Assembly (NCBI GenBank): GCA_028023455.1
Contig: JAQFVV010012509.1
Location: forward strand, 992,001-1,056,000
Length of the DNA stretch: 64,000 nt
DNA from: Epiperipatus broadwayi
Lineage: Eukaryota; Onychophora; Udeonychophora; Euonychophora; Peripatidae
Reading direction: 5' to 3'
Position 1 is the first letter of the stretch. The number at the start of each line of letters is the position of its first letter. The notes under the pieces are model-generated. The model did not search any database and was not told where the DNA came from. It was given only the letters and a program-made list of their open reading frames with translations. This document shows positions 1 through 12,569 of the stretch, piece after piece. The position numbers and the translations under genes were made by a program.

Positions 1-612
1 TCAAAATGACAATGCTGTATATTATTGTAATCTTTTTAAACCACTTTTTTATATTGTATTACGGAATTTAAAAAACACAGTAATTAAAAGTTTGCTTTAT
101 TTTGATTTAAAACAAAAATAATGAGTCTTTTTTTTTCAATTTACCTTAATTAAATAACAAATTTTTATCTAAAAGTATTTCTTAATCCTTTCAATATCCT
201 TGTAGGATTTTTATCAAAATGTTATATAAGCTTTAATTAAAAAAAAATTTCTTAATCTAATTAAAATAGATGGTGCAATTTTATAATTACCAGTGTATCT
301 ATTGTGACATAAACACATGCCTGTTTTAACTATCAAAATCAGAATAAAACATTAAATAGACTTTTTTAAATGTTTAATTTATAATAATTTTTTAAATTCA
401 AAATTATTATTTAATTCTTAACTATTATTCCAGTGTAATATAATAAATATCTACTACAAATTTTGTTTGGGTTTATTCCTTCTTTTCCTTTCAACTTTAT
501 ATATATACATGCGCACATGCTACTATGTTGTTGTATGCCATAAGACACATAACTATTTCACTATTAATAATTTTTATTAGTCATTCATTAAAGTAGAGAT
601 TATCCATTTAAA
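1..612. other. AT-rich non-coding DNA
   Basis: I see no gene-like frame, splice-bounded exon or repeat with recognisable ends here, only A/T-dominated sequence with short homopolymer runs. Confidence 0.6.
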
Positions 613-891
613 GAATAATATCTCTGTAATGTAATTTCCCTACACCACTCTCAGGCAAGGTAGGGACTGGTTACAATTTACTTTTAACACCTTGTGAAAG
701 GGTGCAATCAAAAATATATGTCCAAAGACATGTGAAAGTTATATAAGCTTTTCAAGATGCACACATTCTTTTCACATATCTTTGGTCACATGTTCAAAAT
801 TACACCCCTCCACAAGGTGTTAAAAGCTGATAGAAAACACTCCCTATATTGTGTGAATGGTATAGGAAAATTACATTACAGGAATATTATT
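613..891. mobile_element. Foldback MITE, about 279 bp
   Basis: The two ends form an imperfect inverted repeat of about 38 bp: left end GAATAATATCTCTGTAATG at 613, and its near complement at 854-891. The interior also folds on itself. The block containing AACACCTTGTGAAAGGGTG (about 685-703) is mirrored by a block ending in AAGGTGTTAAAAG (about 815-827), so most of the element can form one long hairpin. No coding capacity is present, as expected for a miniature non-autonomous DNA element. I see no convincing target-site duplication, so the superfamily is open. Confidence 0.7.
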
Positions 892-2739
892 CAGTAAGTG
901 TATAATCTCAACTTATTAATATTTTTGTTTGCATTTCTACATAATTTATTATTATTCATAGTGATTTTTTTTGTATTGAAAGTGTGAAATCACCAACAAT
1001 AATAAGTATAAAACTTCTTTGATATTTTTACCTGCAATTATTTTTTATTCTACATTTAAATTCCGTTTGCTGTCGATTAAACATAGTAATTTTTCTAAAT
1101 ACAAACATAAATATTTTTTTTAATCCTCAAAAAAAAAAATTTTTTTTAATTTAAAAAAAAATCAATTTTTAGCAAACTGTCAATAGAAAATGAAAGTAAA
1201 ATGGCTATGTATCAAGAATGGGGGCATTGAGAGTAGTTTGAGGCAAAAAGGGCAACAACATTAAAAAAGATGAGAGAATTACTGATGTAAACCATTTTAA
1301 ATCCCACCCACTTAGACTATTTCATTTTTTATAGACTAGTTAATAAGTACATAATTAGGACATTTTAATATTACTTAAAGCATTTCTGTATTTGCATGTA
1401 ATTATATTTGTATCTGGGTTTACATTAAATTAAACTTTACCACACTGTTATATTTGTCAGTTTTCATTATTTTTAATAATCTAATTATTCATTTTAAATT
1501 TTACTATTTTAATGTTTCACAATTAGTTATATAATCCATTATTTTATTACATATATATTAATATAATCCTATTATTAACTATTACTGCATTGTGTTCATT
1601 TATTTATATTATAAATTTGTTAAATGTTAAATTTAGCATTTGTCTGTTCAGTTTCTTATTTTATATGACATAAGCATCAGACAATGATAATGGAAATGTG
1701 TTCACATGTGGATTTTATAGAATTCACTCTGGAATTATATAGATAGTTCATAAAATTCACACTGTATTCTATAATGATGATTTTTGGCATTGCTAGTTAC
1801 TTCCACACACATATATAAATACATTTATGTTATGTTGATTTGCACATTCACACCTATTTTAAATATATTTAAGACTTCCATTTCATCACACATTCCTGAA
1901 ACATATAAACAGTCATTAGAAAAAAAAAACATTTAAAATGATTTAGGAAATGATAAGCTTTAGCATAATAAATGATTAGTAATAATTAATATATTTATCA
2001 GAAGTAAATGGTGTCAAAATTTTGGCTGCAGAAAGTTTGATATTTGTAAATCAATTCATAATACACACCCTTACATATAAATATACTTGCAATCATGTTC
2101 AATATTCTTGTCACAACATATATATATACAAATATACTATTGTATAATAAATAATAAAAATGAAAAGATAATATCCATGTAAGTAGAAATAATCTTTAAC
2201 CTTTGATGTTATCAAGAAAGTAACAATTACTACTAATAGACAATTCCTGACATCAAAACAGTTTTTTTTATTAAATCTATAATAGTACTTTTTGTTTGAT
2301 TTTTTTTTGTTGAAGTAAAAGTGCTTCTCTTTTACTTCAAACCTTCTTACATGAATTTAAATCCAGAAAGCTATTTTTTATAAGTGTGAGAATGTGAAAG
2401 AATAGTATCTTTCTTGACATTTTGCAAATAATGCTTTTAACTTACATTGAATTAAATATTTCCATGGATTGTTATTATAACAAAGAATGGAAATGTTAAT
2501 ATATTATTATATATTTGCTGTTTCAACTTAAGAAAAACAAACAAACTATAATATAGAAAAATGAAACAAAATAAAAAACAATTTGAAAAATGATGAATTC
2601 ATAAAAAATAACATGTATTTTTATAAAGTTGATACTAGGGAAAACAGATAATAGATACTAAAAAAATGATACATGCATAAATAATAAGTAGAGTTCACTT
2701 TTTTACTTATAAAGACTGCTTTAATAATAGATTGAAGAG
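892..2739. other. AT-rich non-coding DNA with a small perfect hairpin
   Basis: No coding signal is seen. The only distinct structure is a short hairpin around 2312-2342, where TTGAAGTAAAAG is followed closely by its complement CTTTTACTTCAA. An A/T palindrome near 1128-1150 is simple sequence. Confidence 0.5.
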
Positions 2740-3277
2740 TTATGGTTTAAATAAGTTTGGGCTGTTATCATGGATATATTGTAACGGCATGAGCGAAAAT
2801 TGGAATCTTAATCTATGTGATTCATGCCCAATGATTGGCTGCATCATTTGTAATGAAATGATATGACAACCCACTAAGTTCATGCCGCCAACATGTTGAC
2901 CACCATTGGTAATGAAACAGCATGACAAACAGTTTCCTAACAATGCAATTGGACACGTCTAGCCCCAATAATTGGTCATTAATTGGAACAGAACAGAACA
3001 AAATGGCTATTTGCACCACTCATTTTATTTGTACATTGAGAGACCATGGTATGAGTCCCTAATGTTCACCAGATAAATATATTACATTTGATAATATGCT
3101 TAGTTCAACCCTAATACATATCTTTACCATATGGTTGCACCTTAGGTTCTCATCATATTTCTGTTACTCCTTAGTATTCAAACTTCACGGTTATATGCAT
3201 GATTCTAATAAGCTAATGTGATGATTATCATAAGTTTGATATAAAACTATAATTCTTTATATCTGAGTTATGTATGT
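2740..3277. other. Less AT-rich unrecognised patch
   Basis: This patch is less AT-rich than its surroundings and holds two overlapping short open frames on the minus strand (2740-2943 and 2822-3019), neither resembling any family I know. Similar phrases recur inside it (a TTTGTAATGAAATGATATGAC type block near 2848 and a TTGGTAATGAAACAGCATGAC type block near 2905), which suggests an old, diverged internal duplication. It is probably an old repeat. Confidence 0.3.
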
Positions 3278-3442
3278 GGTATGGCATGAATAATGGAAAG
3301 TTAGATAAATGGTATGGCATGGATAATGGAAAATTAGATAAATGATATGGCATGGATAATAGAAAGTTGGACCAATGATATGGCATGGCTAATGAAAAAA
3401 TAGACAGATGATATGGCACAGACAATGGAAAGTTGGATAAAT
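3278..3442. repeat. 33-bp minisatellite, five units
   Basis: Five consecutive units of exactly 33 bp start at 3278, 3311, 3344, 3377 and 3410, each beginning with a variant of GGTATGGCATGGATAATGG. Because 33 is a multiple of three, the minus strand stays open (3228-3458) and reads as an 11-residue repeat of the form SNFPLSMPYHL. I regard the peptide as a by-product of the tandem repeat: there is no upstream context, and the units have diverged mostly by single substitutions. Confidence 0.85.
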
Positions 3443-6393
3443 GAGGAAACATGTACAAATTCTAATAAAATAAAATAAATCATTAACAACTTTATTCCAT
3501 TATGGGTGATTTACAATCTTTTAGAACAGATCAAGTTGACATTTGGGTATGTCAGATCATCCTTCATTTGATTCATATAATATTATGATTATCCTCTAAC
3601 CTTGACCCCATGTAGGATGGTCATTCACTACCTACTCTAATCATTTGTTTCATCTAACAACATAATTCATGATTAATTTGATATGATCATCCTGTTGACC
3701 AATCCTTCCTTTCCCTGGCTTTAATTTATCTATCTTAATCTATGGCAATGCGTCATGATTTACTGACTGTCATCTTTGGGAATGAAATCCGCCCTTGACG
3801 TTACCAGTGTTTATGATAGCAATAGCCATTCATATTAGAGGTTTAGTCCGTCATCCAGAATAACAAATAATCATCGAGTTAATTTAACAATAATGATAAA
3901 CATATAAAATTGTCCTGTACTAGTGTGAACATTTAATATTTTATAGATAAAACTTCACCTCAACACCAGTCAGTCAGTCATATAATACTTCAGTTGATAG
4001 GTCTAGAGATCAGACCCCCCCTATATAATTATGATTGATTATTATATGGCTGGATTAATTCTTTCAATAAAAAAAAGAAAAGAAAGAGTTATATATAAGA
4101 AAGAAAAATGGGTTTTATATGATGCAAATATAATTTGAATAATTGAAATTGTTAATCCATGTAGTTAGCTATTCTTCAGCAGATGGATACACAGATGATA
4201 AGTTGGCCGGTTCCTTCTAGATTAGAAAAATTCCTGGATCATGGGAGTTAATAATCCATTTGATGTTATCTGGTTGTCTTTTAGGTAATCGGTTGATTAT
4301 TTGCCAGTGGACAGATAATGTTCCTTTGTTTATTGGTGCTTTCTTCATGATCCTAGTGAATATTGTCTCCTCCTAATAATGGTGAAAACATTACTGATGT
4401 TATTAGCTTATAAAGTGAAATTATTAATAGGCATATGACTGGCAGTCTCCCATCTGCGATGTTTAATGAGTTTTCTATCCCCACATCCTTTTATATTGTT
4501 TAATATTCATTAGAATTAATAATATTTGCTATAGATTAGAAAGTGTGTGATCTTTTTTGGGTTCTTCAGCCAGCTAATAATTCTTCTTGAGCTTTGTGTC
4601 TATGAGTAATAAAATTTTACATGAATTAATTCCCTTGTAATTATTAATGTAAGTTTTTTTCTATGGAAATATATTACTCCTTTGACCTTTATAAATTTTT
4701 CCTTTTATAATAGCTTTAGAGATAATTTGTTCTTTTATAAGTGAACATTAGTTCATTTTTAAGCATTATTTTAATGTGTGTTGATAGCTTTAAAAAAAAA
4801 AAATTTTTTTGATTAAAACAATTGTTTCTTTTCTTGCATATGCAGTCTCATGCTACATTCTCATTGTTTAAGTGTTTTAATTTCTAAGTCTCTTTAATAA
4901 TTAAAAATAAATTTAAGTTTAAATCCCATTTTTCTTTGTTGGGGAATTTGATCAATTGAGTATCAATTATTCTTATATTGTAGTCAGTAGATTTAACATA
5001 ACAAAAAAATAAAAAATAAAAATGATTATATTAATGTTATAATTTGTTTTTACATAACAAAGAGTATTAATACATTAGTTATATCTTTAATTAAGTATGT
5101 TTTGTTGCAGACCTTCTGTTTTTAACAGGTTGGGACCATACTCTCACTATATATAGAAATTTTTACATATACTTAAAGATTAATAGATTGTGTTGTATAA
5201 AGTTTTATTATAAAAATATGTATATGGTTTTTATTGAGAAATGGATGTAAAAAAAAACTTGTTTATATTAATCTTACCTGAATAGTCTTCCTGATTAAAG
5301 ATGGATAAGTCAAGGTTGGAAAAAGCTAGATAATAAGAAATTTTAATGTTTTGTATTCTTGATTTACTCCAGTTGACAAATTTTCCAATCAATTTTGTAT
5401 GGTTAGATAGAGTTTGTTATGAAACAGTTCATTAAAATAAAACTTTAACCCCCCCCCCCAACTTTTAAAAAGATTGTTTTAAGAAATGTATCAATTACCT
5501 ATGCCAACATGTTCATTTAATATACGAATGCTGGAGAAAATTCTTAAAAAAAAAAAAAACAAACTTTAGTTATTTACTGCGAAAATACGTGATGCGATGC
5601 AGTGGGTATTACTGGATCTACAGACCCTGATGCCCTTTTAAATAAATAAACAACTGATTCCACCAGCAATAAAAATCGTAATAAAATATTAAGTCAGTTT
5701 ATTAGGAAATATAACTATGTTCTTGAAATATCCAACTCCTAGTGGAATGGACTATTCTCTTTAAATAGTTTGATTAACTAGTACTTTATAGTGTGTGATA
5801 TAAGGCCTAAATCCAAACGAAAAATGTTCCAACATAATATCATTATTAGGGTCAAAGCATAATTATTCATCTCTGATCCAGTGTGATTGTGTTTCCTATT
5901 TAAATTTTCAACTACCAACTAAAGTGAAAATTAGGAAAATGATATTATTTTGTATTCAATCCATAAATGACATATTTTCCTCATTTTAATTATTATGCAA
6001 TCTCACATAGTTTTTAGGGTGTAATAAAACTGGAAATAATATTTTTATGTAAATTAAAATTTACTACTATTTCTATTAAATTACAGAAATAATTTGTTAA
6101 TGAATTTCTCCGAAATATTCTAGACATTTTAAATAATAGAAATTTTCACTCATTCAAAAAGTACATCAAAAACAAAAATAAATAAATATTGTATTTAAAA
6201 AGCAATAAATGTTATTAATCAAAGAAGATAGATGTAGAAAAAATTAATTTTTAAATACATTTCTACTTTGTTAACATTTTTGTTATTTCCTAAAAATCAT
6301 GCTTTACCAATTTAGTTTCCAAAAGCAAAAAAAAAAAAGTCACGTTTAGTTTAAATGGATTACATAAAGTTTTTATTTACGTACATGCCAATG
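3443..6393. other. AT-rich non-coding DNA
   Basis: No exon or intact repeat could be supported. A run of 11 C lies at 5449-5459, and a slightly GC-richer segment at about 4150-4420 has no recognisable product. If the NLE1 transcript at 6932-7002 continues leftwards, this stretch would be its last intron or downstream flank. I could not find the expected short terminal exon (a Trp codon, a few basic codons, then stop). Confidence 0.45.
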
Positions 6394-6401
6394 CTATATT
6401 G

Positions 6402-6738
6402 CAGCGGTCCCCAACCTTTTTGCACTTAAGAGCACATTTTATAATACTGGGCAGGTGGCGGGCACCATTTATTCTTTCAACTAGGTGGCGGGCACCATTT
6501 ATTTTTTCAATGTAAATTTATAGTTGGATATTGTTAGTAATACACACAATGTACAAAAAAATATTTATTTCAAAAATAAAATTTTAACATTTGATTACAA
6601 TAATTTATAAGAAATTTTAAAAATTAAATTTATTTGTAACAGATAAATAATTTTTTATCGTGTTCGGATAGCAGCAGGCACACGTAAAATGGTCTGCGGG
6701 CACCATGGTGCCAATGGGCATAGGGTTGGGGACCCCTG
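6402..6738. mobile_element. hAT-type MITE, family A copy 1, with perfect 8-bp TSD
   Basis: The element starts with CAGCGGTCCCCAACC and ends with GGTTGGGGACCCCTG, near-perfect terminal inverted repeats of the kind used by hAT transposons. It is flanked on both sides by the identical octamer CTATATTG (6394-6401 and 6739-6746), matching the 8-bp duplication that defines hAT integration. At 337 bp it cannot encode a transposase. Sub-terminal sequence repeats GGTGGCGGGCACCATTTATT twice. The same family occurs inverted at 25004-25402. The perfect duplication suggests a fairly recent insertion. Confidence 0.92.
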
Positions 6739-6931
6739 CTATATTGTGTAAATGCACTTTTTTAAAAAAAAGTCGTCTTCTTTTTTTAGTGCAACAATAT
6801 AAAGTCATATGATATTTAGAATTTTTAATTTCTTTTAATAAGTTTTTATAACAAAAGTTCTATTAGAATGTAACTTGTGCTGCCAGTAAATATTTTTAGT
6901 CAAGTTGGGGGGTATAATTAACCATACTTAC

Positions 6932-7002
6932 ATTTTTAAAACTTTATCTTTTCCTCCACTAGCAACTTTTTGACTGTCAGGACTCCAATCCACAGCATAC
7001 AC
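6932..7002 (-). CDS. NLE1: Exon of Notchless homolog 1 (C-terminal WD40 repeat)
   Basis: NLE1/Notchless is a WD40 beta-propeller protein needed for maturation of the 60S ribosomal subunit, and was first found as a Notch modulator. This 71-bp minus-strand exon reads VYAVDWSPDSQKVASGG followed by KDKVLK plus two bases of a split codon. I recognise this as the final WD40 blade of NLE1, whose animal homologues read VYAVDWSPDGQRVASGG and then KDK, ending in a Trp-Arg-Arg tail a few residues later. It is preceded by a good acceptor (TATTTTGTAG just above 7002) and followed by a consensus donor (GTAAGTATGG from 6931 down). The exon begins in phase 0. The next, very short terminal exon should lie to the left and earlier exons to the right. 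I could find neither among the AT-rich, repeat-filled introns. No in-frame stop or frameshift is present. A processed pseudogene is unlikely because both splice sites are intact. Confidence 0.85.
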
Positions 7003-7010
7003 CTACAAAA

Positions 7011-8464
7011 TAATCATTAAAAGGGGGCTTAATAATACTTAATATTTCATTCTATTGAATAAGAAGAATAACATCTTCCATCCCCTTTTTATTTACAATA
7101 TTAGATTTTAAGATATGATTTAAACAAAATTTGAAACAAATCTACATTTATTCTTTTTTAAACTAAATTGTAAAATATAATCCCTGAATATATGCAAGAT
7201 TCACAATAATGAACACCATGAATATGCACTATTTTGATTTACAGTTGATTATTTATAGAAATGAACATCTGCCATTTTTAAAAAATGTCATTTTATAGGA
7301 TTGTTGATGCTATAGTATAATGACTTCATTAAAGCAATGTCATCTGATAATATAACAACATTTAAATTGAAAATATATAGTATAGTTTATTCATTGCACA
7401 ATATATAAATGTTATGCTTTGATTATAGCATCAAAATATGATTAACATGTTTATGTAATTTTCACCCAGTATTTTGCATGATATTCAGTGCTTTCATTTA
7501 TGGCATATTCAAAATAAAGATGATTTTTATTGTTAGCAATCTTAAAAGCAAAAAAAAATAAAATGCTAATTTCATTCAACATAATATAAAATGGAATATA
7601 TATTTAGATCACATATAAATAACAAAGTGCATTAACGATAAATTTTAAAATGTGTACATAAGATAAAATATATTCACTTCAACTTTAGACTAAAATTCTT
7701 ATGAATATTATTTTTTCTGCAGTTAAAATACAAAAACTGTACTTATAAAATATGGTTATCATAGTTATAAATACCTTTAAAAAAAGAGAAAAATGATTTA
7801 ATGCATTATGTAGTTAATAATTAATTTTATATGATCAAAGTTTACTAAACATTAGTTTAAAATTTTTATTTATTTGTTTAATTTTAAATCAATAATTTCA
7901 TAATTTATTCTAACATATTCAAGATAGTGCCAACTTTTATTGTAAAAATTAAAAAATATAACACCACACAAAAAAAATAAAAATGTAATCATTTACATTA
8001 TTAAAATTACACCAATCAACTATGCAATATGTTTCTCTAACTAAACTTGTATTTAATTTTGAGAGCATTTACATAAAATAAATAAATTTGCATAAATGCT
8101 TAAAAAAAATATCAAAATTTTATTGGTTAGATATTACAAAAAAAAAATATTTGACAATAGAACATAAAGTGCACAGAAATAAATTTTTCATTTCAACAAA
8201 AATTTTATTAACAATAAATAGTGATTACATACTAATAAGGGATAGATAAATGAATAAATTGTACAATAATATGATTGTATAATGTTCTATTTGTTATCTG
8301 GCTAGATTTTGTTATGAGAGTACAATTGTTATACTCTTATGTGGTTAGGTATCGTGATGAGATTCTAAGAACTTGATTAATGGAATAAGCATTTTTTATA
8401 TAAACATGAATATTTTCTTTTAGAATTTCCTATTCTATAATGCTGGGTAGGTGGGAGTTGATAA
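7011..8464. other. AT-rich sequence, probable NLE1 intron
   Basis: Upstream (on the minus strand) of the NLE1 exon there is only A/T-rich sequence, with no exon-like window bounded by splice signals. It is most simply read as intron. No repeat with clear ends was seen. Confidence 0.4.
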
Positions 8465-9881
8465 TCAGGAAAAGGAAAGAGCAGTTATAGACCAGGTGTC
8501 ATCAAAGACTTTACTGGAGGCCAGGAGCTGGTCACGTTTCTTGATTTTTTTGAGCGTTTGATAAAACAATGGTATGATTTGTGGCGGGAGTAATTCCATG
8601 AGAGTTTTGCATCTCACTATCCATATGGAATAAAGGACAAAGGTAGAAAGCCTTATTATTGAAAAAACCCCATTATGAATGGCATTTTCAAGTGAGAAAA
8701 TCATATCAGGTCTTATGTTGGAATTGATTATAATTATATCTTTCAGTGTTTTAAGTCTTGGGCACCGGTGTATAATATGGTCTATGGTTTCATCTTCACG
8801 AGCACACAGACCACATATAGGGTCAATGCTGGTAAAACCTCTTCGGTGATAAAGGAACCAATTCGTGGGAAGTGCATTAAGATTTATTTTAATGATGAAG
8901 TCAAGGAATTTGGGTTCCAGACTCCATCTTTTAAAGTGTGAAATGAGTCTTTGGTTGGTTACTTTTAGGCTGGTTTTTATGAGTTGTTGATTATAGTTGA
9001 TTATATTGTATGCTTCCCAAAAGGTGATTTTTTTGTTAAGGTAGAAGGGCATTATTGGGTTATAAAGTTGTAGGTGATCTATTAGGGAGGCTATCCATGA
9101 ACTGGCAGAGGGTGGAGGACGATCTGTCGGTGTAATTTTTTTAATAATGTTGGAGTATCCACAGGAGAGGATCAGATTATGTAGAGTGTTGTGGGTTTTC
9201 TGTAAAATTATTGCTTGTATTGAGTGGAATGACAGTCCATTGAACCTGCGTGGTCGTTGGATGCCTCGCAAGCTAATAGCAACTATCCTTCCTCTCCAAA
9301 GAAGTTTGGTACATAATCGGTTGATTTTATTTTGAAACTGTTTAGACATTTTTATGAATGGAAGGTAATATGAGATTTTTGGCATTATGATCATGTTGAG
9401 GAGGCCAACCTTTCCATATAATGAAAGGTATACTCTAGAGAGTGACGTTGTGATGGCTTCAGTTGAATGGAGGATTGCATATTGAATCTCTCTTGCCATT
9501 GCAGTTGGTGTTTTGAAGATTGGGAAACCTAGGTATCTTTGGGGTTTTGCAGAAAAGGGAGAGTTAATTTGTTTACCAGACATAATCTTCCAGATGGAAG
9601 ATTTGTTAAAGTTTATTTGTAGGCCAAGTTTCGCTGTATTTCTGTTTAAGATGTTCATGAGATGGGGAAGGTATTTAATGGTGGGAAGAACAACCATGAT
9701 GTCATCTATATATGCAAATACATTGAAGTTTTTATTGAGAGAGGGAAGGAAAATTCCAGGGAGGTTTTTTTCTATATCCATCAGAAGAGGGTTGATGTAT
9801 GCTGTGAAGAAAAGGGCACTGAGTGGAGATCCTTGAGGGATCGACTTAAATGTACATTGTTAATTTTTAGCAAAATTGCAG
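8465..9881 (-). pseudogene. Non-LTR retrotransposon reverse transcriptase, 5'-broken and frameshifted
   Basis: The open frame 9781-8465 encodes 438 residues carrying the C-terminal half of a LINE reverse transcriptase. The catalytic block is AYIDDIMV (Asp at about residues 26-27), followed by the thumb and a long C-terminal region. It ends with a zinc-knuckle-like motif Cys323-X2-Cys326-X8-His335-X4-Cys340 near FTSIDPICGLC. This order (RT, then a CCHC motif near the end) is typical of non-LTR elements; the spacing suggests a Tx1/L1-like clade, which I infer rather than prove. The Met at 9781 is not a real start: the same frame continues upstream as IPQGSPLSALFF (about 9782-9859), the conserved RT block before the catalytic site, until a stop near 9860. 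The preceding sequence (GFSLTPAILLKIN) continues in another frame, so there is a frameshift there. The element is then cut off by the foldback retroposon at 9892. No endonuclease or ORF1 remains. Confidence 0.88.
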
Positions 9882-9891
9882 GTGTCAATGA

Positions 9892-10145
9892 AAAACCATC
9901 AAACATCACATGATCACCATTGTTTATGCTTACACAATCTATTTTTTTTACAGAGGCAAAACTCTCCATACAGTAGTGCCACTCAGTGAAAGCCAGAGTA
10001 ATCGATGGATGCAGGAAGGTTTTTGCATAAAATTCCTATCTAGTGCCTACTCATCCAATATCCCAGACTAGTTTCTAGCTTCCTGCATCCATCGATTATT
10101 CTGGCTTGCACCAAGTGGCACTACTGTATGGAGAGTTTTGCCTCT
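9892..10145 (+). mobile_element. Foldback retroposon family F, copy 1 (10-bp TSD)
   Basis: A long hairpin runs from GAGGCAAAACTCTCCATA (about 9953) to its complement ending near 10145. The arms share TAGTGCCAC, a TGGATGCAGGAAGG-like block and CTAGTGCCTACTCATCCA. To its left is the family's 5' module AAACATCACATGATCAC with a TATGCTTACACA tail. The whole unit is flanked by GTGTCAATGA at 9882-9891 and 10146-10155. The ends are not inverted copies of one another, which argues against an ordinary TIR transposon. The insertion lies at the broken 5' edge of the reverse-transcriptase pseudogene. A short open frame at 9781-9969 is a chance join of this element with the LINE. Confidence 0.75.
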
Positions 10146-10155
10146 GTGTCAATGA

Positions 10156-12569
10156 TGAACTTATAATTTGTCTTCATAAATTATAGCTCAAATAAAATAT
10201 TTATTTATAAATTAATACTTTTTTGAATTTCAAGCTTTATTATTTTAATTGGATTTTTATATATTTTAAATTTAATATAAGAAATTATTATTATTATTTG
10301 CATAGGGACACATAATAGTTGCTTATTTTTTATATAAGATTTTTGATTTGCCAGACATTTTGAGGAACCAAGAGAGTTTGCTATTGTAAAGAAAATTATA
10401 CACGCAAAAAAAATATTTTTCACTGGGGAGAGGGAGGATTAATTTATCTATTCATTTTTCATTACCCGATCTAAATATATATTTATCAACTGACTATCTT
10501 AACAGCAAATGTAAAGGACAGTAGAGATATGTATTCAAACAGGGACTTAATTTAAGTAAGATTTAAAAAACGAAAAATTGAAATTATAGAAAAAATAATT
10601 TAAATGAAGTACTATATATATGAATGTACGTAATTTATGAAATTGTGAGAAAGACATTTCTTCCAAAAGCTTTGTAATATATAAACTATATGAAGTTGAA
10701 AAAATTCAATAAATATAGGTTAGTTCCTTTCTCATAGACTGGTTGTGTATAAAAATAAAATAATGTAACATTTTTAATAGAAGTGTGTATATCACATATA
10801 TACTTGCATTAGCATTTAAGAAATGTTTGTACATTCATATATAATTTTTCAGTAACTATCATATCATTTCTTTAGTCCTGAATTCAGAATCATAGAAGTA
10901 CATGTTAAAAAAATAGGCATCCATTGTTTTTCAAACCCTCATTTTTTTGGCATCTAATAATTGACAAGCCATAATTCAAAGCAATATTTATCCACAAAGT
11001 TTTTCTTTAATATAAATAACATTTTTATTTTATTAAAAAATAATGGTAAAAATCATATCTCCTTTCTTTTGTTATAATTCAGAAATATCTGTTTCATTTA
11101 TATTTTCCGTTTTAGAAAAGATTCGCTTTTAAAAAGACTATTTTCTTTCATACTTGCATTAATTAACTATCATGATTTCTTATGCTGCTCTTGAGATTAT
11201 GTTATTGATCTAATACAACTTTTGATTTTTCTATATACATGGCCTGCATACCACATTTATATGTATACATTGGAACTTTCTTATTGACATAATTTTATCC
11301 TATCATTGATTTCTTTTGTATCCACTCTAATGTGTAAATAAAGTTTTAATTTTTGAAAGTAAAGTATTTTTTTAAAATTATATTAAATGCTTTGACACTT
11401 TAAAAAAAGAGAGAAATTTTCAACTTTCTATTAAAAATTTTAATAAATTAAAAAGAGATTTGCAATTTTATATTAATCTTTCTCATTTTTGGTTGGAGAT
11501 GCTAAGGAGAGTGGAGCTGGCTGTTCCCTTCTATTCATTCACATATAGTCCCAGACTTTAGTAATAGTTACTTATTTAATCATTTTTCTACTAGTTAACA
11601 GTTAGTTTATAAAATACTTGTTTTAGTTTCATAGACAAATATCAAACCAAATCTGGCAATAGGCAATGATTTGCATTTATTCACTTCTTGTATGAAACAA
11701 CAGGGACTTTCCATATTATACTTAAATAGATTTTAATTTAATGTGAAAGTTTATTTTTACATTGCAAATACGTCTACATCTATTTCTATGTCATTTTATT
11801 AACAAAAATTTATTTATTATATATAATGATTTTTTAAAGATTCAAATAATCCATATGTAAAAAAGGAAATATTAATTTAAGTTCAGAGTCTAAGTTCTTT
11901 TTTTGTTTCTCAATATAAATTAAATACAGAATAACTTTATTTCATTTTTAAAATAACTGTAATTTTTAAAAAATAAATTATTACTGAAGATATTTTAAAC
12001 CTGATATAATCTTTTAAAATTGAAAATTACACATATAAAAAGTTAAATTAACATTTTCAGAGACATTTGAAGCAGTAATTTTTATTATAAGTTAATAAAT
12101 GTCAATTTAATTTTTTAAAGCTTTTTATAATCAATTAATAATTAAATAAATTTATTAAAAAAAATCTAATGATTGATTATACATAATATTAATTAATTTT
12201 TTTAACATATGTAACTATTGTATTAAAGTTTTAAATATGTAAATATATACTATTTTTTATAAGTATACACAGATTTTGAAAATAATGTGATAACTGTTTT
12301 GATTTCTAATATCTCAGTTGTATTTAAAGATAATGATTAAGTTATATTTCTATGCAGTATAATTCTGTAATATAAATATTATAATGCGTCATATTAATAC
12401 TTTTTAATAAACTTAAATTCCATTATTTATTATATCTGTCCATTGAAAAATAATGGATCAAGAATTTATTGTATCAATAATAATATTTGAAAAAAGGAGA
12501 AGTACTAAAATGACATTTTCTTAACTTGACAAATAGTAAAATTATGTGATATTGGAAAAATATAATTCC
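10156..12569. other. AT-rich non-coding DNA
   Basis: Nothing supported here. A minus-strand frame at 10205-10423 begins with a hydrophobic, signal-peptide-like stretch (MKNIFFACIIFFTIANS), but the rest is low-complexity and there is no splice or homology support. Confidence 0.45.

Noticed and set aside
9513-9836. Plus-strand open frame of 107 aa (and neighbours at 9147-9335 and 9662-9913)
   Set aside because: They are antisense shadows of the minus-strand reverse-transcriptase frame.
9781-9969. Minus-strand frame with Met start at 9969
   Set aside because: Its first residues are encoded by the end of the family F retroposon and the rest by LINE sequence, so it is an accidental fusion.
10205-10423. 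72-aa minus-strand frame with a signal-peptide-like start
   Set aside because: The remainder is low-complexity A/T translation. No splice sites, conserved cysteines or family match.
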